Shown: in pieces, positions 1 to 8,538 of the stretch
How the letters are laid out: each line of letters begins with the position of its first letter
How positions within the stretch are numbered: position 1 is the stretch's first letter
NCBI RefSeq assembly: GCF_025352645.1
Contig: NZ_JANXSO010000074.1
Location: 1 to 64,000, forward strand
Reading direction: 5' to 3'
Origin: Iodobacter sp.
GTDB lineage: Bacteria > Pseudomonadota > Gammaproteobacteria > Burkholderiales > Chitinibacteraceae
DNA length: 64,000 nt
Made by a program: the position numbers and the translations under genes
Notes under the pieces: generated by a model
Seen by the model: only the letters and a program-made list of their open reading frames with translations
What the model was told of the DNA's origin: nothing
The model's database searches: none

Positions 1-125
1 CAATGCCGAGTAAACACGCGGGGTGCACCCCAATCCTATCAACTTAAGCAATCCGCGATTCGTAGGGCGGGTGTAACCCGCGAGTCATACTGAAAAAAAC
101 GCGGGTTGCACCCGCCCTACGATGT
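1..125. repeat. Dispersed palindromic intergenic repeat, copy 1
   Basis: Near-perfect inverted repeat with 22-base arms at 61-82 and 100-121 (core GTAGGGCGGGTG...AACCCGC and its complement) separated by a 17-base loop. It is preceded at about 31-50 by CCCAATCCTATCAA and a TTAAGC tract. Bases 1-32 look like the tail of a further copy (CAATGCCGAG...CACGCGG). The same order of blocks recurs at 45308-45410, so this is a multicopy element and not part of a gene. Its mobility class is unknown; a MITE-like or REP/BIME-like element is the natural guess. Confidence 0.75.
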
Positions 126-255
126 TTCAATGCTTGCAATAAATAGATCTAAGTTGATCGCTTGAGGTTTAACGATCAACAATGTCCTTAAGTTGATGCT
201 CCATCCGCCCTAGACTATTGATGATGCGTTTGACCAAGAGACATCATCAGAACAT
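126..255. other. Gene-free left flank
   Basis: AT-rich stretch between the palindromic repeat and the end of the GH9 gene. I see no open reading frame, RNA gene or clear terminator hairpin here. It would contain the 3' end of the transcript of the GH9 operon. Confidence 0.5.
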
Positions 256-1947
256 TTAATCTTTGCCAATGCGTGTACTCAGCGCCAAGAATAGCCATGC
301 CCCATGCGGCATCCATTGCTCTGTCCAGCGCCAGCTATTTGCCATTGTGGCGATCTCTGATTTTTTAAAATCAATATCATTTTCATCATCCAAACCACTG
401 GTAATGCCATTACATACGCCGCCTGGCGCGTTATAAAAGCCCACTTCGTAGCGTGGATTATTGCGCCCCCAGCCCTGCAACATGCAGGTATCAAATGGGT
501 TTGCCCCCAAGATCCAATCTAGACAAGCTTGCTCGTACTTCGCCAATTGTGTGACTAGGGGCGCTTCTGTAGTAAAGACACGCTGCGCCCTTGCAGCAGC
601 CGCCGCAATCGAGCCTAAACGGGCATTCTCACCCTGCCACCAATAACCCGTACCATTATCATGTGGAATAAAAAATTGCGCTTGACCAATATTCCCTTGT
701 TTTACAAATTGCCGTGGATAGCCAAAAGGGTTATTTACGCTATTAAAGGTTATGGCGAACTCAAACTGGTAGGCCAAACGTAGTGTTTCTCTGATGCGCC
801 CAGCCAAGGGTGAGGCGGGAACCACTTCGATAAAACGCATCAAGGCGATATAGGGCAGACCCGCTTCGGCGGCATGGAAGTAGCTACGCTCGCCATGGGC
901 ATCGGCGGTAAACCACCCCTCCGCCGTTTGTCGCTCCAACAGATTTAAAACTCGCCGTGCAGCTGCGTCTGCATAGCAAGCACTGCCGCTCACTGCCAGT
1001 AGCTCGCAAGCAGCGAGCAAGGCGCAGTAATCGTCAATAATGTTTTCTGTATTGTCACTTAAGTATTCAAGATTGTGCTGCTCAAGATGGCTAAAGCCCA
1101 ACTCGGCCGCCTGTAGATATTGCTCACGAGTAAATTCACCGTCGCGGCGCAGTGTGGAGGCCCGCGCCAGCGCCGCAATCGCCATGCCGCCACCTTGGCG
1201 AAACGCCGCCTGATAGCTATCAAACTTTTCGCCTTTTTGCGTTTTATACTCACAAATATCACGGCGGTTTTCGTCTTTAGACCACTGATCAAACACCGTC
1301 ATATAGAAGTAGCCAGCGGTATCTTGCATACGCAGTAGATAATCTGCGCCGTGCAGCGCTTCATCGGCAATTCTTTCATTAAACCATTTGGATTGCGGCG
1401 ACAATTGCGCGTGGCCATCAATCAGATTCCACACTACTTGCGGCGTTTGCTGTGGATTCATAAAATTAGCGTAAGACAAATGGCTTAAATACTTAGAGCA
1501 GTCTCCCGATGCGTCATACCAGCCACCATGCACATCACGGCGCTCTTCGCTACCCCACTTTGGGCGGCTTTTATCGGCCTGCTCATACAGCCCCGTACAA
1601 CGCTGGCCTTTGATGTAATGCACAATATCAGACAGAATTTGCTCAGAAAAAACCCGCTTTGCTACAGCAAAAGTGGCAGACACCAAGGGCGGGCTGATCT
1701 CATCCAGCAGCAAAAAATACTCACCCTCAACGGCCAGCGCAGAGAAATCGGCCACCCAATAATGCCAAGTTCCTGCTCCCCAGTTATCCACCCCACCGCT
1801 TTTTTGTAATTCTCCAGCAAAAGCCAGCTCGCGCGATGCGGCGTGGTAGATGCTAAAACGGCGAGCTATTAAATCTGCAGGCGCATCAATAATGGCTTTT
1901 TTCTGCCCTGCCAATTCAAAACCAAGGTGATTTAAAAGTATTTTCAT
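256..1947 (-). CDS. Glycoside hydrolase family 9 protein (glucosaminidase- or cellobiase-like)
   Basis: Protein of 563 residues without a signal peptide, so probably cytoplasmic. Residues about 1-95 form an N-terminal Ig-like domain of the type that precedes GH9 catalytic domains (start MKILLNHLGF). The (alpha/alpha)6 barrel follows. GGWYDASGD at 141-149 matches the GH9 DAGD motif with a one-residue insertion, giving D145 and D149 as catalytic base candidates. The C-terminal WRWTEQWMPHGAW places E543 as the likely acid. Known intracellular GH9 enzymes of this domain layout include Vibrio exo-glucosaminidases acting on chitin disaccharides. The gene starts 3 bases after the ROK kinase stop, so the pair probably releases and phosphorylates an amino sugar or glucose. 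The substrate (glucosamine versus glucose oligomers) cannot be fixed from sequence. Confidence 0.85.
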   Translation of the reverse strand: MKILLNHLGFELAGQKKAIIDAPADLIARRFSIYHAASRELAFAGELQKSGGVDNWGAGTWHYWVADFSALAVEGEYFLLLDEISPPLVSATFAVAKRVFSEQILSDIVHYIKGQRCTGLYEQADKSRPKWGSEERRDVHGGWYDASGDCSKYLSHLSYANFMNPQQTPQVVWNLIDGHAQLSPQSKWFNERIADEALHGADYLLRMQDTAGYFYMTVFDQWSKDENRRDICEYKTQKGEKFDSYQAAFRQGGGMAIAALARASTLRRDGEFTREQYLQAAELGFSHLEQHNLEYLSDNTENIIDDYCALLAACELLAVSGSACYADAAARRVLNLLERQTAEGWFTADAHGERSYFHAAEAGLPYIALMRFIEVVPASPLAGRIRETLRLAYQFEFAITFNSVNNPFGYPRQFVKQGNIGQAQFFIPHDNGTGYWWQGENARLGSIAAAAARAQRVFTTEAPLVTQLAKYEQACLDWILGANPFDTCMLQGWGRNNPRYEVGFYNAPGGVCNGITSGLDDENDIDFKKSEIATMANSWRWTEQWMPHGAWLFLALSTRIGKD

Positions 1948-1950
1948 TTC

Positions 1951-2853
1951 TTATAGGCTCCCTTTTAGCGCTGAAACAGAATTGGAATTTAGCCAGTTGC
2001 GTACTGCCCCTAGCATCCCCGCATGATTGCCCGCCGAGGCTAATTCAATTTGCGTCATAGACTGAAAATCTGGCAGTAGCTGCTGCGATACCGCTGCCCT
2101 AATATCTTGCAAAAATGGTGCGCCACGGCCAGCAATTCCACCACCTAAAATAATCTTTTCTGGATTAAAGGCATAAATTAAATTGGCGATGCCGGTGGCT
2201 AATAGCGCCAGCCAATCTGCCACCACCGCTTGCATCACCACATCCCCCGCGTCCACACGGGCAAACACCGCTTTTCCATCTAAGCCCAGCTCGCCGCTTG
2301 CGGCCACTGCCCGCCGTACCAAGCCCGACATCGAAGCTTGCGACTCCCAAACCTGCCCGCCGATATTCATATAGCCCCACTCGCCTGCGGCAGCGCGATG
2401 CCCACGATGTAAATGCCCTCCTAGTACAATGCCGCCACCAATACCCGTGCCAATCGCTAAAGCTAAATAATCTTGCACACCTTGCGCCGCCCCCGTCCAG
2501 CCTTCGGCCAAGGCCACACAATTCACATCATTTTCTGCCGTAACGGGCAGGCCAAACTCGGCTTCAAACACGGGGATCAGCGAAATACCTGGGTACTGAG
2601 GTACGGCTTCCGCAGCGCCTAAAACGGTGCCTCGCTTTGGCTCAATCAGGCCAAGGCTACTGATAGCAATGCCACAGGGTTGATATTGCGCCACCAAAGG
2701 GCGCGCCAATTCAATCAACCGCACCAACAAGGCGGGGCCACCGTCACTAGCGCAGGTATTTTGACTATGCGCGGCGATCACTTCGCCGGTATTACTCACT
2801 ACGCCGTACTTTATTTGCGTGCCGCCTATATCAAAGGCTAAGAGCTGGGGCAT
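1951..2853 (-). CDS. ROK family sugar kinase
   Basis: Protein of 300 residues of the ROK fold. The N-terminal phosphate-binding motif is DIGGTQIK (residues 8-15), NDVNCVALAE carries the conserved sugar-binding Asn/Asp, and LAIGTGIGGGIVLGG is the second phosphate loop. The zinc-binding cysteine cluster (CxCGxxGCxE) typical of most ROK kinases is absent: the region after GHRAAAGEWGY contains no cysteines. It sits 3 bases before the GH9 gene and 28 bases after ung. Expected to phosphorylate the monosaccharide released by the GH9 enzyme (glucose, glucosamine or N-acetylglucosamine). The specificity is inference. Confidence 0.85.
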   Translation of the reverse strand: MPQLLAFDIGGTQIKYGVVSNTGEVIAAHSQNTCASDGGPALLVRLIELARPLVAQYQPCGIAISSLGLIEPKRGTVLGAAEAVPQYPGISLIPVFEAEFGLPVTAENDVNCVALAEGWTGAAQGVQDYLALAIGTGIGGGIVLGGHLHRGHRAAAGEWGYMNIGGQVWESQASMSGLVRRAVAASGELGLDGKAVFARVDAGDVVMQAVVADWLALLATGIANLIYAFNPEKIILGGGIAGRGAPFLQDIRAAVSQQLLPDFQSMTQIELASAGNHAGMLGAVRNWLNSNSVSALKGSL

Positions 2854-2881
2854 AACATTGTTCCATCAACGAATTAATTAA

Positions 2882-3556
2882 CTAAATCTTTATTTCCCAA
2901 TTAATTGCAGTTTTACCCCGTGCAATTAAATATTGATTGGCGGCCGAGAAATGTCCATTACCAATAAAACCACGATACACCGAGAGCGGCGATGGGTGGG
3001 CCGAGCATAAAATGCAATGCTGGCTACTATCAATCAGTGCTTGTTTTTTTTGTGCGTAAGCGCCCCATAGCATAAATACCAAATGCGGGTAGCGCTCGGC
3101 CAGCGATTTGATCAAAACATCACTTAATCCTTCCCAGCCCTGCTTAGCGTGCGATGCGGCGCGATCCGCCTCCACCGTTAACACGCAGTTCAATAACAAA
3201 ACCCCCTGCTGCGCCCAGCTTTCTAGATTGCCATGCTGTGGTGGGCTATGCCCCAAATCTCGGGCAATTTCTTTAAAAATATTAACTAAAGATGGCGGCG
3301 TTTTCACACCTATTGGCACCGAAAAGCTTAATCCGTGCGCCTCGCCAGCACCGTGATAAGGATCTTGCCCTAGGATCACCACTTTAACGTTTTCAGGCGC
3401 AACACTATTAAGTGCCGCAAACCAAAGGGGCTGTGGCGGGTAGATAGTTTTACCGGCAGCAAGCTCCGCCGCTAAAAACGCATTGAGCTGCTGCCATTTT
3501 GCACTGGCCAATACCTCGCCCGCTAAGGCTTGCCACGCTTCAGGCAAGCGCATCAT
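2882..3556 (-). CDS. ung: Uracil-DNA glycosylase
   Basis: Family 1 uracil-DNA glycosylase of 224 residues, the usual length. It removes uracil from DNA to start base excision repair. The water-activating loop GQDPYHG is at residues 63-69 with catalytic D65, and the DNA-intercalation motif HPSPLS begins at H187, the same numbering as the E. coli catalytic His. The start ATG overlaps the stop of the upstream PilZ-like gene (ATGA), indicating translational coupling. The next residue is also Met, so the start could be one codon later. Confidence 0.97.
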   Translation of the reverse strand: MMRLPEAWQALAGEVLASAKWQQLNAFLAAELAAGKTIYPPQPLWFAALNSVAPENVKVVILGQDPYHGAGEAHGLSFSVPIGVKTPPSLVNIFKEIARDLGHSPPQHGNLESWAQQGVLLLNCVLTVEADRAASHAKQGWEGLSDVLIKSLAERYPHLVFMLWGAYAQKKQALIDSSQHCILCSAHPSPLSVYRGFIGNGHFSAANQYLIARGKTAINWEIKI

Positions 3557-4059
3557 GCCGCGGCTCCACGCTCGGCATGCACGATGCGGCGATGGTTTCT
3601 AAATACGGTGCGCTCAAACCAATCGCGTAAGGCTTCTTCTTTTAACTGCAAGCGAGCAGTGATGGTATAGCCTTGCCCACTCACTACACATGAAATAATT
3701 TCGGCAGGCAATTGCAAGGAAAAAGGCAGTATATGCGAAAGACTTAGCGTCAGCGCGCCATGAGCGCCCACCGGCAAAGCCGTAGCATCTAACCAAGAGA
3801 TCGTTTCTAAACTAATAACGGCCTCTTTGGCTATAGGTAAATCTTGGCTTAGGTGCTTGGCAGTCCAAAGCAGCATCAAATCCAGCTTGGCATGCAAAGC
3901 CTCTTGGGCGTGATTGCGCTCATCGCTACTGGCTTCAAACTCAGCCAATACCGCCAGATAGCGCGTGGCTTCAAATGCGCTTTGCTGCAAAGTGGCATGC
4001 CAAGCAATCGGCAGGTGAGCAAAAAAATGTACGCCATCAGGAATAGGAAGCTGATTCAT
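3553..4059 (-). CDS. PilZ-like domain protein (putative)
   Basis: Protein of 168 residues from the ATG at 4059. An in-frame TTG at 4074 would add five residues but has no better ribosome-binding site. The N-terminal half is a helical segment with no signal peptide. The C-terminal half (about residues 85-160) alternates strands in the pattern of a PilZ beta barrel and ends in FRNHRR, resembling atypical PilZ proteins of betaproteobacteria. The classical RxxxR and D/NxSxxG c-di-GMP motifs are not evident, so ligand binding is uncertain. It is the first gene of the ung-ROK-GH9 cluster. The assignment rests on pattern recognition alone. Confidence 0.55.
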   Translation of the reverse strand: MNQLPIPDGVHFFAHLPIAWHATLQQSAFEATRYLAVLAEFEASSDERNHAQEALHAKLDLMLLWTAKHLSQDLPIAKEAVISLETISWLDATALPVGAHGALTLSLSHILPFSLQLPAEIISCVVSGQGYTITARLQLKEEALRDWFERTVFRNHRRIVHAERGAAA

Positions 4060-4199
4060 AAGATTTGAACCCAAATGTTGTTTTACAAATTATAACGCGG
4101 CAACCTTGCCATTTTGCTAGCAAATTTGCATCAAACGTCAACAGTTTCTTGCAAAAAGGCCTATAAAAACATGAGTAATATTGACTTGGGCCTGATGTC

Positions 4200-5246
4200 A
4201 TGCGCTACTTTGCACTGTTCTTGTGTTTAATGTTTGCTTTAGCTCGCGGCAATGAGCCTAGCCACGCGGCGGCCCCAAGCAAGGTGGAGAGTAAGCCTAG
4301 TCATGAGCCACCGGCTAGCCATGAAGCAGCAACTAAAGACGTGCCCAAGGCCAGTCATGACGCACCCGCCAAAGCCGCGCCAAAGCCCAGTACTGCAGAG
4401 CCACCCGTCAGCGAAATACTCACCCCCCCTATACATGCCGCGCCCCCACTGGGCAAGCATGGCATCCCCAATCCAAGCGTGAGCCATGCCCCTAAAAAAC
4501 GACCAAGCCACGCCCCAGCGCATGGTACGGCCCATGCACCATCAGGGCATGCCGCCCCTCATGAGGGCGGGCACTGGGCTTATGAAGGCAATACAGGACC
4601 AGAAAACTGGGGGGGGATGAGTCCTTCATTTGCTTTATGTAGAGAGGGCCGTGAGCAATCACCCATTAATATTACAACCAGCTACGCGCAAGAAATGGAG
4701 AAGATAAAATTTAACTACGGCATGACTAAGATTACCGTGGTTAACAATGGGCACACAATCCAGCTAAATATTGACCCAGGCAGCTTTATTGAGGCGCTAG
4801 GCGCTAAATACCAGCTCTTGCAGTTCCATTTCCACACCCCAAGTGAAGAAGCCATTGGCGGCATCCGCTACCCTATGGTGGCCCACTTGGTACACAAAAG
4901 TGACGATGGCAAGCTGGCCGTAGTCGCCGCGCTCATTCAGCAAGGCGCGCAAGACAATCCTTTAATAGAAGCGCTATGGGACAAAATGCCAAGCGAGCAT
5001 AATGAGACCCGCACCTTTGACAAGCTCACTTATAGCCCCGCCGCTCTACTCCCCCTTGATCAATCTTTTTATACTTTTATGGGCTCACTCACCACGCCGC
5101 CTTGCTCTGAAGGCGTGCGCTGGCTGGTGATGAAAAACCCTTTAAGTATTTCTGCCCGCCAAATTGCTCGTTTTAGAAAAGAATTCCCCATGAACGCCCG
5201 ACCAATTCAAGCGATTAACGCTCGAAATGTGATGGAGGGGATGTAG
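4200..5246 (+). CDS. Secreted alpha-type carbonic anhydrase with His/Pro/Ala-rich linker
   Basis: Protein of 348 residues. Residues 1-18 form a short signal peptide. Residues about 20-125 are a low-complexity His/Pro/Ala/Ser/Lys region. The alpha-carbonic anhydrase domain runs from about residue 126 (HWAYEG, REQSPINI) to the end. Zinc ligands are visible as QFHFH (H210, H212) and AHLVH (H229). The conserved SLTTPPCSEG is present and C137 can pair with the Cys of PPCSEG. It would interconvert CO2 and bicarbonate in the periplasm. The catalytic domain is of normal size (about 220 residues); the linker is the unusual part and might bind metal or attach to the cell wall. It is a single-gene unit facing the opposite way from both neighbours. 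Confidence 0.93.
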   Translation: MRYFALFLCLMFALARGNEPSHAAAPSKVESKPSHEPPASHEAATKDVPKASHDAPAKAAPKPSTAEPPVSEILTPPIHAAPPLGKHGIPNPSVSHAPKKRPSHAPAHGTAHAPSGHAAPHEGGHWAYEGNTGPENWGGMSPSFALCREGREQSPINITTSYAQEMEKIKFNYGMTKITVVNNGHTIQLNIDPGSFIEALGAKYQLLQFHFHTPSEEAIGGIRYPMVAHLVHKSDDGKLAVVAALIQQGAQDNPLIEALWDKMPSEHNETRTFDKLTYSPAALLPLDQSFYTFMGSLTTPPCSEGVRWLVMKNPLSISARQIARFRKEFPMNARPIQAINARNVMEGM

Positions 5247-5366
5247 TTACATCACAAATCATTGGCCACGAAACACACAAGAAATTACCTGATTATGAAC
5301 AAGAGCCACAGTGCTGCCACTTAAACCAAGGCAGCTAGATATTTATTTTTCGTGTACTCAAGACTA

Positions 5367-6149
5367 TTAAGCGCAACTCAGGCTCACTTGCCTTTGCCGC
5401 TCGTAGCAAAGGATCGCCGCAGCGGCGGCCACATTCAGCGATTCAATCTGCCCACCCATAGGAATCGTCAAGCGCAAATGAGCTGCGGCTTGCATCGCTG
5501 CAGAAACCCCAGCGCCTTCTGAGCCAAGAACCAAGGCTAAATTTTGCGCAAGATTAACGGTGTAAGGCGGCACGGCCTGCTCTAGCACCGTTACCGCTAC
5601 CGCGCCGTTAAAACCAGCAGCAAAAGCAGGCAAAGCCATATGCTCAAGCATATCTAAAACAAAATGCGCCCCCATGCCTGCACGCAATACTTTAGGTGAC
5701 CAAATATCTGCACACTCATCGGCAAGCAACACTTGATCCACACCAAATGCCGCAGCGGTACGCAAGATGGTTCCTACATTACCAGGATCTTGCACGCCAT
5801 CCAGCAGTAGGCAAAAGCCGTCTTTCCTTACGGCCTTTGCTGCGGGAATGGCGTACAGCCCCATAATGCCAGTGGTGCTGGGTAAATCGCTTAATTCGGC
5901 AAACAAAGCCTCATCCAAGACGATTTGCGGCACAGTAAACCGCAGCAATAAGGATTGCACTTCGGAGTTTTCTAAGGCGGCGGGGGTTAAAATAATTTTT
6001 TCAAGCAAGCCACCTACATCAGCCAATGCCAATAATAAATGTGTGCCATCTAACAGAGTTTGCCCTGTTTTACGCCGCTCTTTACGGCTAGTTGCCAGCT
6101 TTAAAAGCGTTTTAAAAAAGGGATTCTGACGGGAAGAAATAAGCAGCAT
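5367..6149 (-). CDS. TrmH/SpoU family RNA 2'-O-methyltransferase
   Basis: Protein of 260 residues with an N-terminal SpoU substrate-binding domain (RKERRKTGQTLLDG near residue 25) and a C-terminal SPOUT domain. All three knot motifs are visible: LLLDGVQDPGNVGTILRTA, LVLGSEGAGVS and IPMGGQIESLNVAAAAAI. The Asn, Arg and Ser/Glu residues that bind S-adenosylmethionine and the ribose are intact. The likely role is methylation of rRNA or tRNA ribose. The site cannot be told from sequence because RlmB, TsnR-like and other branches share these motifs. It stands alone, with 275 bases upstream. Confidence 0.9.
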   Translation of the reverse strand: MLLISSRQNPFFKTLLKLATSRKERRKTGQTLLDGTHLLLALADVGGLLEKIILTPAALENSEVQSLLLRFTVPQIVLDEALFAELSDLPSTTGIMGLYAIPAAKAVRKDGFCLLLDGVQDPGNVGTILRTAAAFGVDQVLLADECADIWSPKVLRAGMGAHFVLDMLEHMALPAFAAGFNGAVAVTVLEQAVPPYTVNLAQNLALVLGSEGAGVSAAMQAAAHLRLTIPMGGQIESLNVAAAAAILCYERQRQVSLSCA

Positions 6150-6424
6150 AGATAACCTAAGATATTACACACAACGACAATTTATCCACGAAAAACACTA
6201 AATACACGAAAAAAATGCAATGCGCATGGTCTCTGCTCGAACAACTTTTCATTTTTCATCGGGATAACAAGATTTATTGATCGTATAAGTGGTTTATTTT
6301 AATCATTTATTGTTAGGGAAAAACTCAGAATGCAACTAATGCGATATCTATTAGTGATTTTGGGCATTTCGTGGATTACGTTTTTTTTAACCTTGCTGCG
6401 TAAGATCCGCAAACCAAGACAAAA
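6150..6424. other. Intergenic region with promoter space and a possible small ORF
   Basis: AT-rich spacer upstream of the SpoU methyltransferase gene and downstream of the HDOD gene. It contains a degenerate ACGAAA-type tract at 6186-6212 (CCACGAAAAACACTAAATAC) similar to 5267-5283 and 53658-53675. Its right end carries a possible 38-residue membrane ORF, listed separately. Confidence 0.4.
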
Positions 6425-6446
6425 TCATCTTGACTGGGCAGGATGA
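6330..6446 (+). CDS. Possible 38-residue single-span membrane protein
   Basis: ATG at 6330, preceded by AGGGA about 11 bases upstream, and TGA at 6444-6446. The product has one hydrophobic helix (MRYLLVILGISWITFFLTLL, residues 4-23) followed by a strongly basic stretch (RKIRKPR). This fits a positive-inside single-pass small protein. Its end overlaps the 3' end of the convergent HDOD gene by 22 bases. No family recognised. The helix-plus-basic-tail pattern and the ribosome-binding site support it, but chance cannot be excluded at this length. Confidence 0.4.
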   Translation: MQLMRYLLVILGISWITFFLTLLRKIRKPRQNHLDWAG

Positions 6447-7831
6447 TGGGATAAAGCACGGCTAGTCAGTAAGCCAATTTGCTTAAAATGCTGGTAATGT
6501 GTTTCAGTGAGGCTATCGCCCCCCTGTCTATCGGCATAGATAATCCCTACTGCCTTGTCACCAACAAAAATAGACATGGCGCAAAAATCATTATGCCCAA
6601 CTTGCTTTCGAAAGCCGACGGGCAGCATTGGTTCTAGCGAAGCGGCGTTGCTGGGATTAAACCAAATACTCTGCTGCTTAAGCATGAGCCGCGTCAGCAA
6701 ATGCGGCTCATCCAACTTAATATGCAGCTGGCGAGCAGGGTCTGCCGCATCTAGGCCATGGGCAAAGCGCGCTTTAATTGCATTTTCGCCCGCCACCAGC
6801 AACGCAAATAAAATCCGCTGCATACCCAGCCCTTCAGCAAGCGCACGTACCGCTAAAGTCATAATTTGATTGGCCGGAGCACCTTGAGCGCCCGCCAAAT
6901 GTAAGGCCTGCATTCGCTCCGCAAGAATATCTTTTTCAACTTTTATCTCAGCAACAGCGGCCACCGCTGGGGTCGGTGCAACAGGCAAAGGCCACTCACC
7001 AGGCAACATCGGCAACCAGCGTGCAGCAGGCCAGCCTTGTTTTTGTGGCTCATTCCTTGCGTAAAACAGCATCAAGCGATTAGTACGCTGCCAAACATCA
7101 TCCACGCTGGTATTTAACACTTCAGCCATCTGCTGTAACAGTTTCGCAACCTCCGGCTGCCACCAGCCACGATCAAGCATAGTGGCCAAGCGTAAAGTGG
7201 CGTGCTGTAGCAATTGCCGAGGCAAAGCGTCCGCTTCTGGTTCTGCCAGTAAAACACTTAAGGCATGGGGCAAAGACCAAGCCGCGAACAAAGCATGGGC
7301 GTGATCTCGCCCATGCGGAGCCGTTGCATCCGTATCGTGCGCTAAAAGCTCCAGCAACTCGGGTATGCGACTTAGTAAGGCAGAGATAAAAATTTCATCT
7401 AAGTGTGCGTCATAGCGCTCCCCAGCAAATTCACGCGCCATTTTTGCCATAAAGCGGCTATCGCCAATCAGCTTATGGATTCGAGCAATGCTGCGCGGGT
7501 GGCCTTGTAATACCTCCTCCAAAATAGGCATTTTTATAAAATGCTCAATAAATGGCGCAACGCCCATCAGCATCACAATGCCATTAATGGTGGTGATATC
7601 CGCAGACAAGCTGTTTTTTTGCCGCTGATTTATGTAACGTAATGCTTGCGCAGTCAGTAAAGGATCTTTTAAAACAATATCAGCCAAATCTGAGGGGTGG
7701 AGCCGATCTGCACGCCGCAAGGCCACCAGCAATTGCTCTTTACTGGATTGCAAAATAGGCAAGCCGCGACGTGCCCAATAGGCAAGCCATGCAACATTAC
7801 TTTTTGCTGCGGTTTGAGCTAGATTTTCCAT
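6425..7831 (-). CDS. HDOD domain signalling protein with C-terminal GAF-like region
   Basis: Protein of 468 residues. Residues about 20-260 resemble an HDOD (HD-related output) domain: LPILQSSKEQLL, DIVLKDPLLTAQALRYIN and INGIVMLMGVAPF. The metal-binding HD residues are not conserved, as is usual for HDOD. Residues about 305-460 (ILAERMQAL to IGLLTSRALS) have the layout of a GAF domain (MSIFVGDKAVGIIYADR). HDOD proteins serve as signalling scaffolds in motility, stress and c-di-GMP networks and have no known catalysis. The gene overlaps the methyltransferase gene upstream by 13 bases, placing it in a unit with motB and motA. A motility-related role is plausible inference. Confidence 0.8.
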   Translation of the reverse strand: MENLAQTAAKSNVAWLAYWARRGLPILQSSKEQLLVALRRADRLHPSDLADIVLKDPLLTAQALRYINQRQKNSLSADITTINGIVMLMGVAPFIEHFIKMPILEEVLQGHPRSIARIHKLIGDSRFMAKMAREFAGERYDAHLDEIFISALLSRIPELLELLAHDTDATAPHGRDHAHALFAAWSLPHALSVLLAEPEADALPRQLLQHATLRLATMLDRGWWQPEVAKLLQQMAEVLNTSVDDVWQRTNRLMLFYARNEPQKQGWPAARWLPMLPGEWPLPVAPTPAVAAVAEIKVEKDILAERMQALHLAGAQGAPANQIMTLAVRALAEGLGMQRILFALLVAGENAIKARFAHGLDAADPARQLHIKLDEPHLLTRLMLKQQSIWFNPSNAASLEPMLPVGFRKQVGHNDFCAMSIFVGDKAVGIIYADRQGGDSLTETHYQHFKQIGLLTSRALSHHPAQSR

Positions 7832-8538
7832 ACTAAAAGTCGGCTGCCTTTCCAGTCTCCAATATTACAGACGCGCTCTGGAGGCACATTGGGAATATCA
7901 AAGCTATTGCTAATTAATAGGCTACCGGGGCGCATTTCTTTTTGCGCTTTTTCCCATAGCAAGCCCATTGGCTCGGGAGATAAATAAGCATAAACCACAT
8001 CGTACTCTGCCAAATCGGCAGCAAAGGCATCGCCATGTTGCCAGCCCGCGGGGCTATTGGCTAAACGAATTCGGCCAAGCAGCCAAGGCAGCCAAGCAAA
8101 TTCAATCCCATCCGCCTGTACATCCGGCCTATAGCGCACAAACCAAGCTAACACAGTGCCAGTACCCGCACCAATATCCAGCAAACGTGCGCCTTGCGGC
8201 ACTTGTTTGGCCAATTGTTCTAAAGATTGGGTGTTACTCAAGTACAGCGGTACACGATTGCGTAATACGCCGCCAAAGATCATCCAGCACAATAAAAATG
8301 CTGCCAAATACCAACGCGGATCAATGGATAGGCTGATCGCCAACAAGAGCAAAAAAGGAAATGCCAAATGAATCAGACACCACCATTTTCTATCGTGCCA
8401 ACGTGTTGCGGCAAGCGCAGAAAAAACGCCTGCAAAAAGTGCCCAATATAAGGCGGGCCAGCGTAAAATAAATACACATCCAGATGCGGCTAATATTGCA
8501 CCTAATTGAATCAGCGCAAAACGAGCGGCTTGTGTCAT
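7819..8538 (-). CDS. Membrane-anchored class I SAM-dependent methyltransferase
   Basis: Protein of 239 residues. The first about 90 residues contain three or four hydrophobic segments (such as FALIQLGAILAASGCVFIL and FPFLLLLAISLSI). A Rossmann-type methyltransferase domain follows with motif I LLDIGAGTGTVLAWF near residue 118. The later GDAFAADLAEYDVVYAYLSP matches the acidic and post-motif positions. The substrate is unknown. It overlaps motB by four bases (ATGA) at its start and the HDOD gene at its end, so all are likely translated from one message. Confidence 0.8.
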   Translation of the reverse strand: MTQAARFALIQLGAILAASGCVFILRWPALYWALFAGVFSALAATRWHDRKWWCLIHLAFPFLLLLAISLSIDPRWYLAAFLLCWMIFGGVLRNRVPLYLSNTQSLEQLAKQVPQGARLLDIGAGTGTVLAWFVRYRPDVQADGIEFAWLPWLLGRIRLANSPAGWQHGDAFAADLAEYDVVYAYLSPEPMGLLWEKAQKEMRPGSLLISNSFDIPNVPPERVCNIGDWKGSRLLVWKI

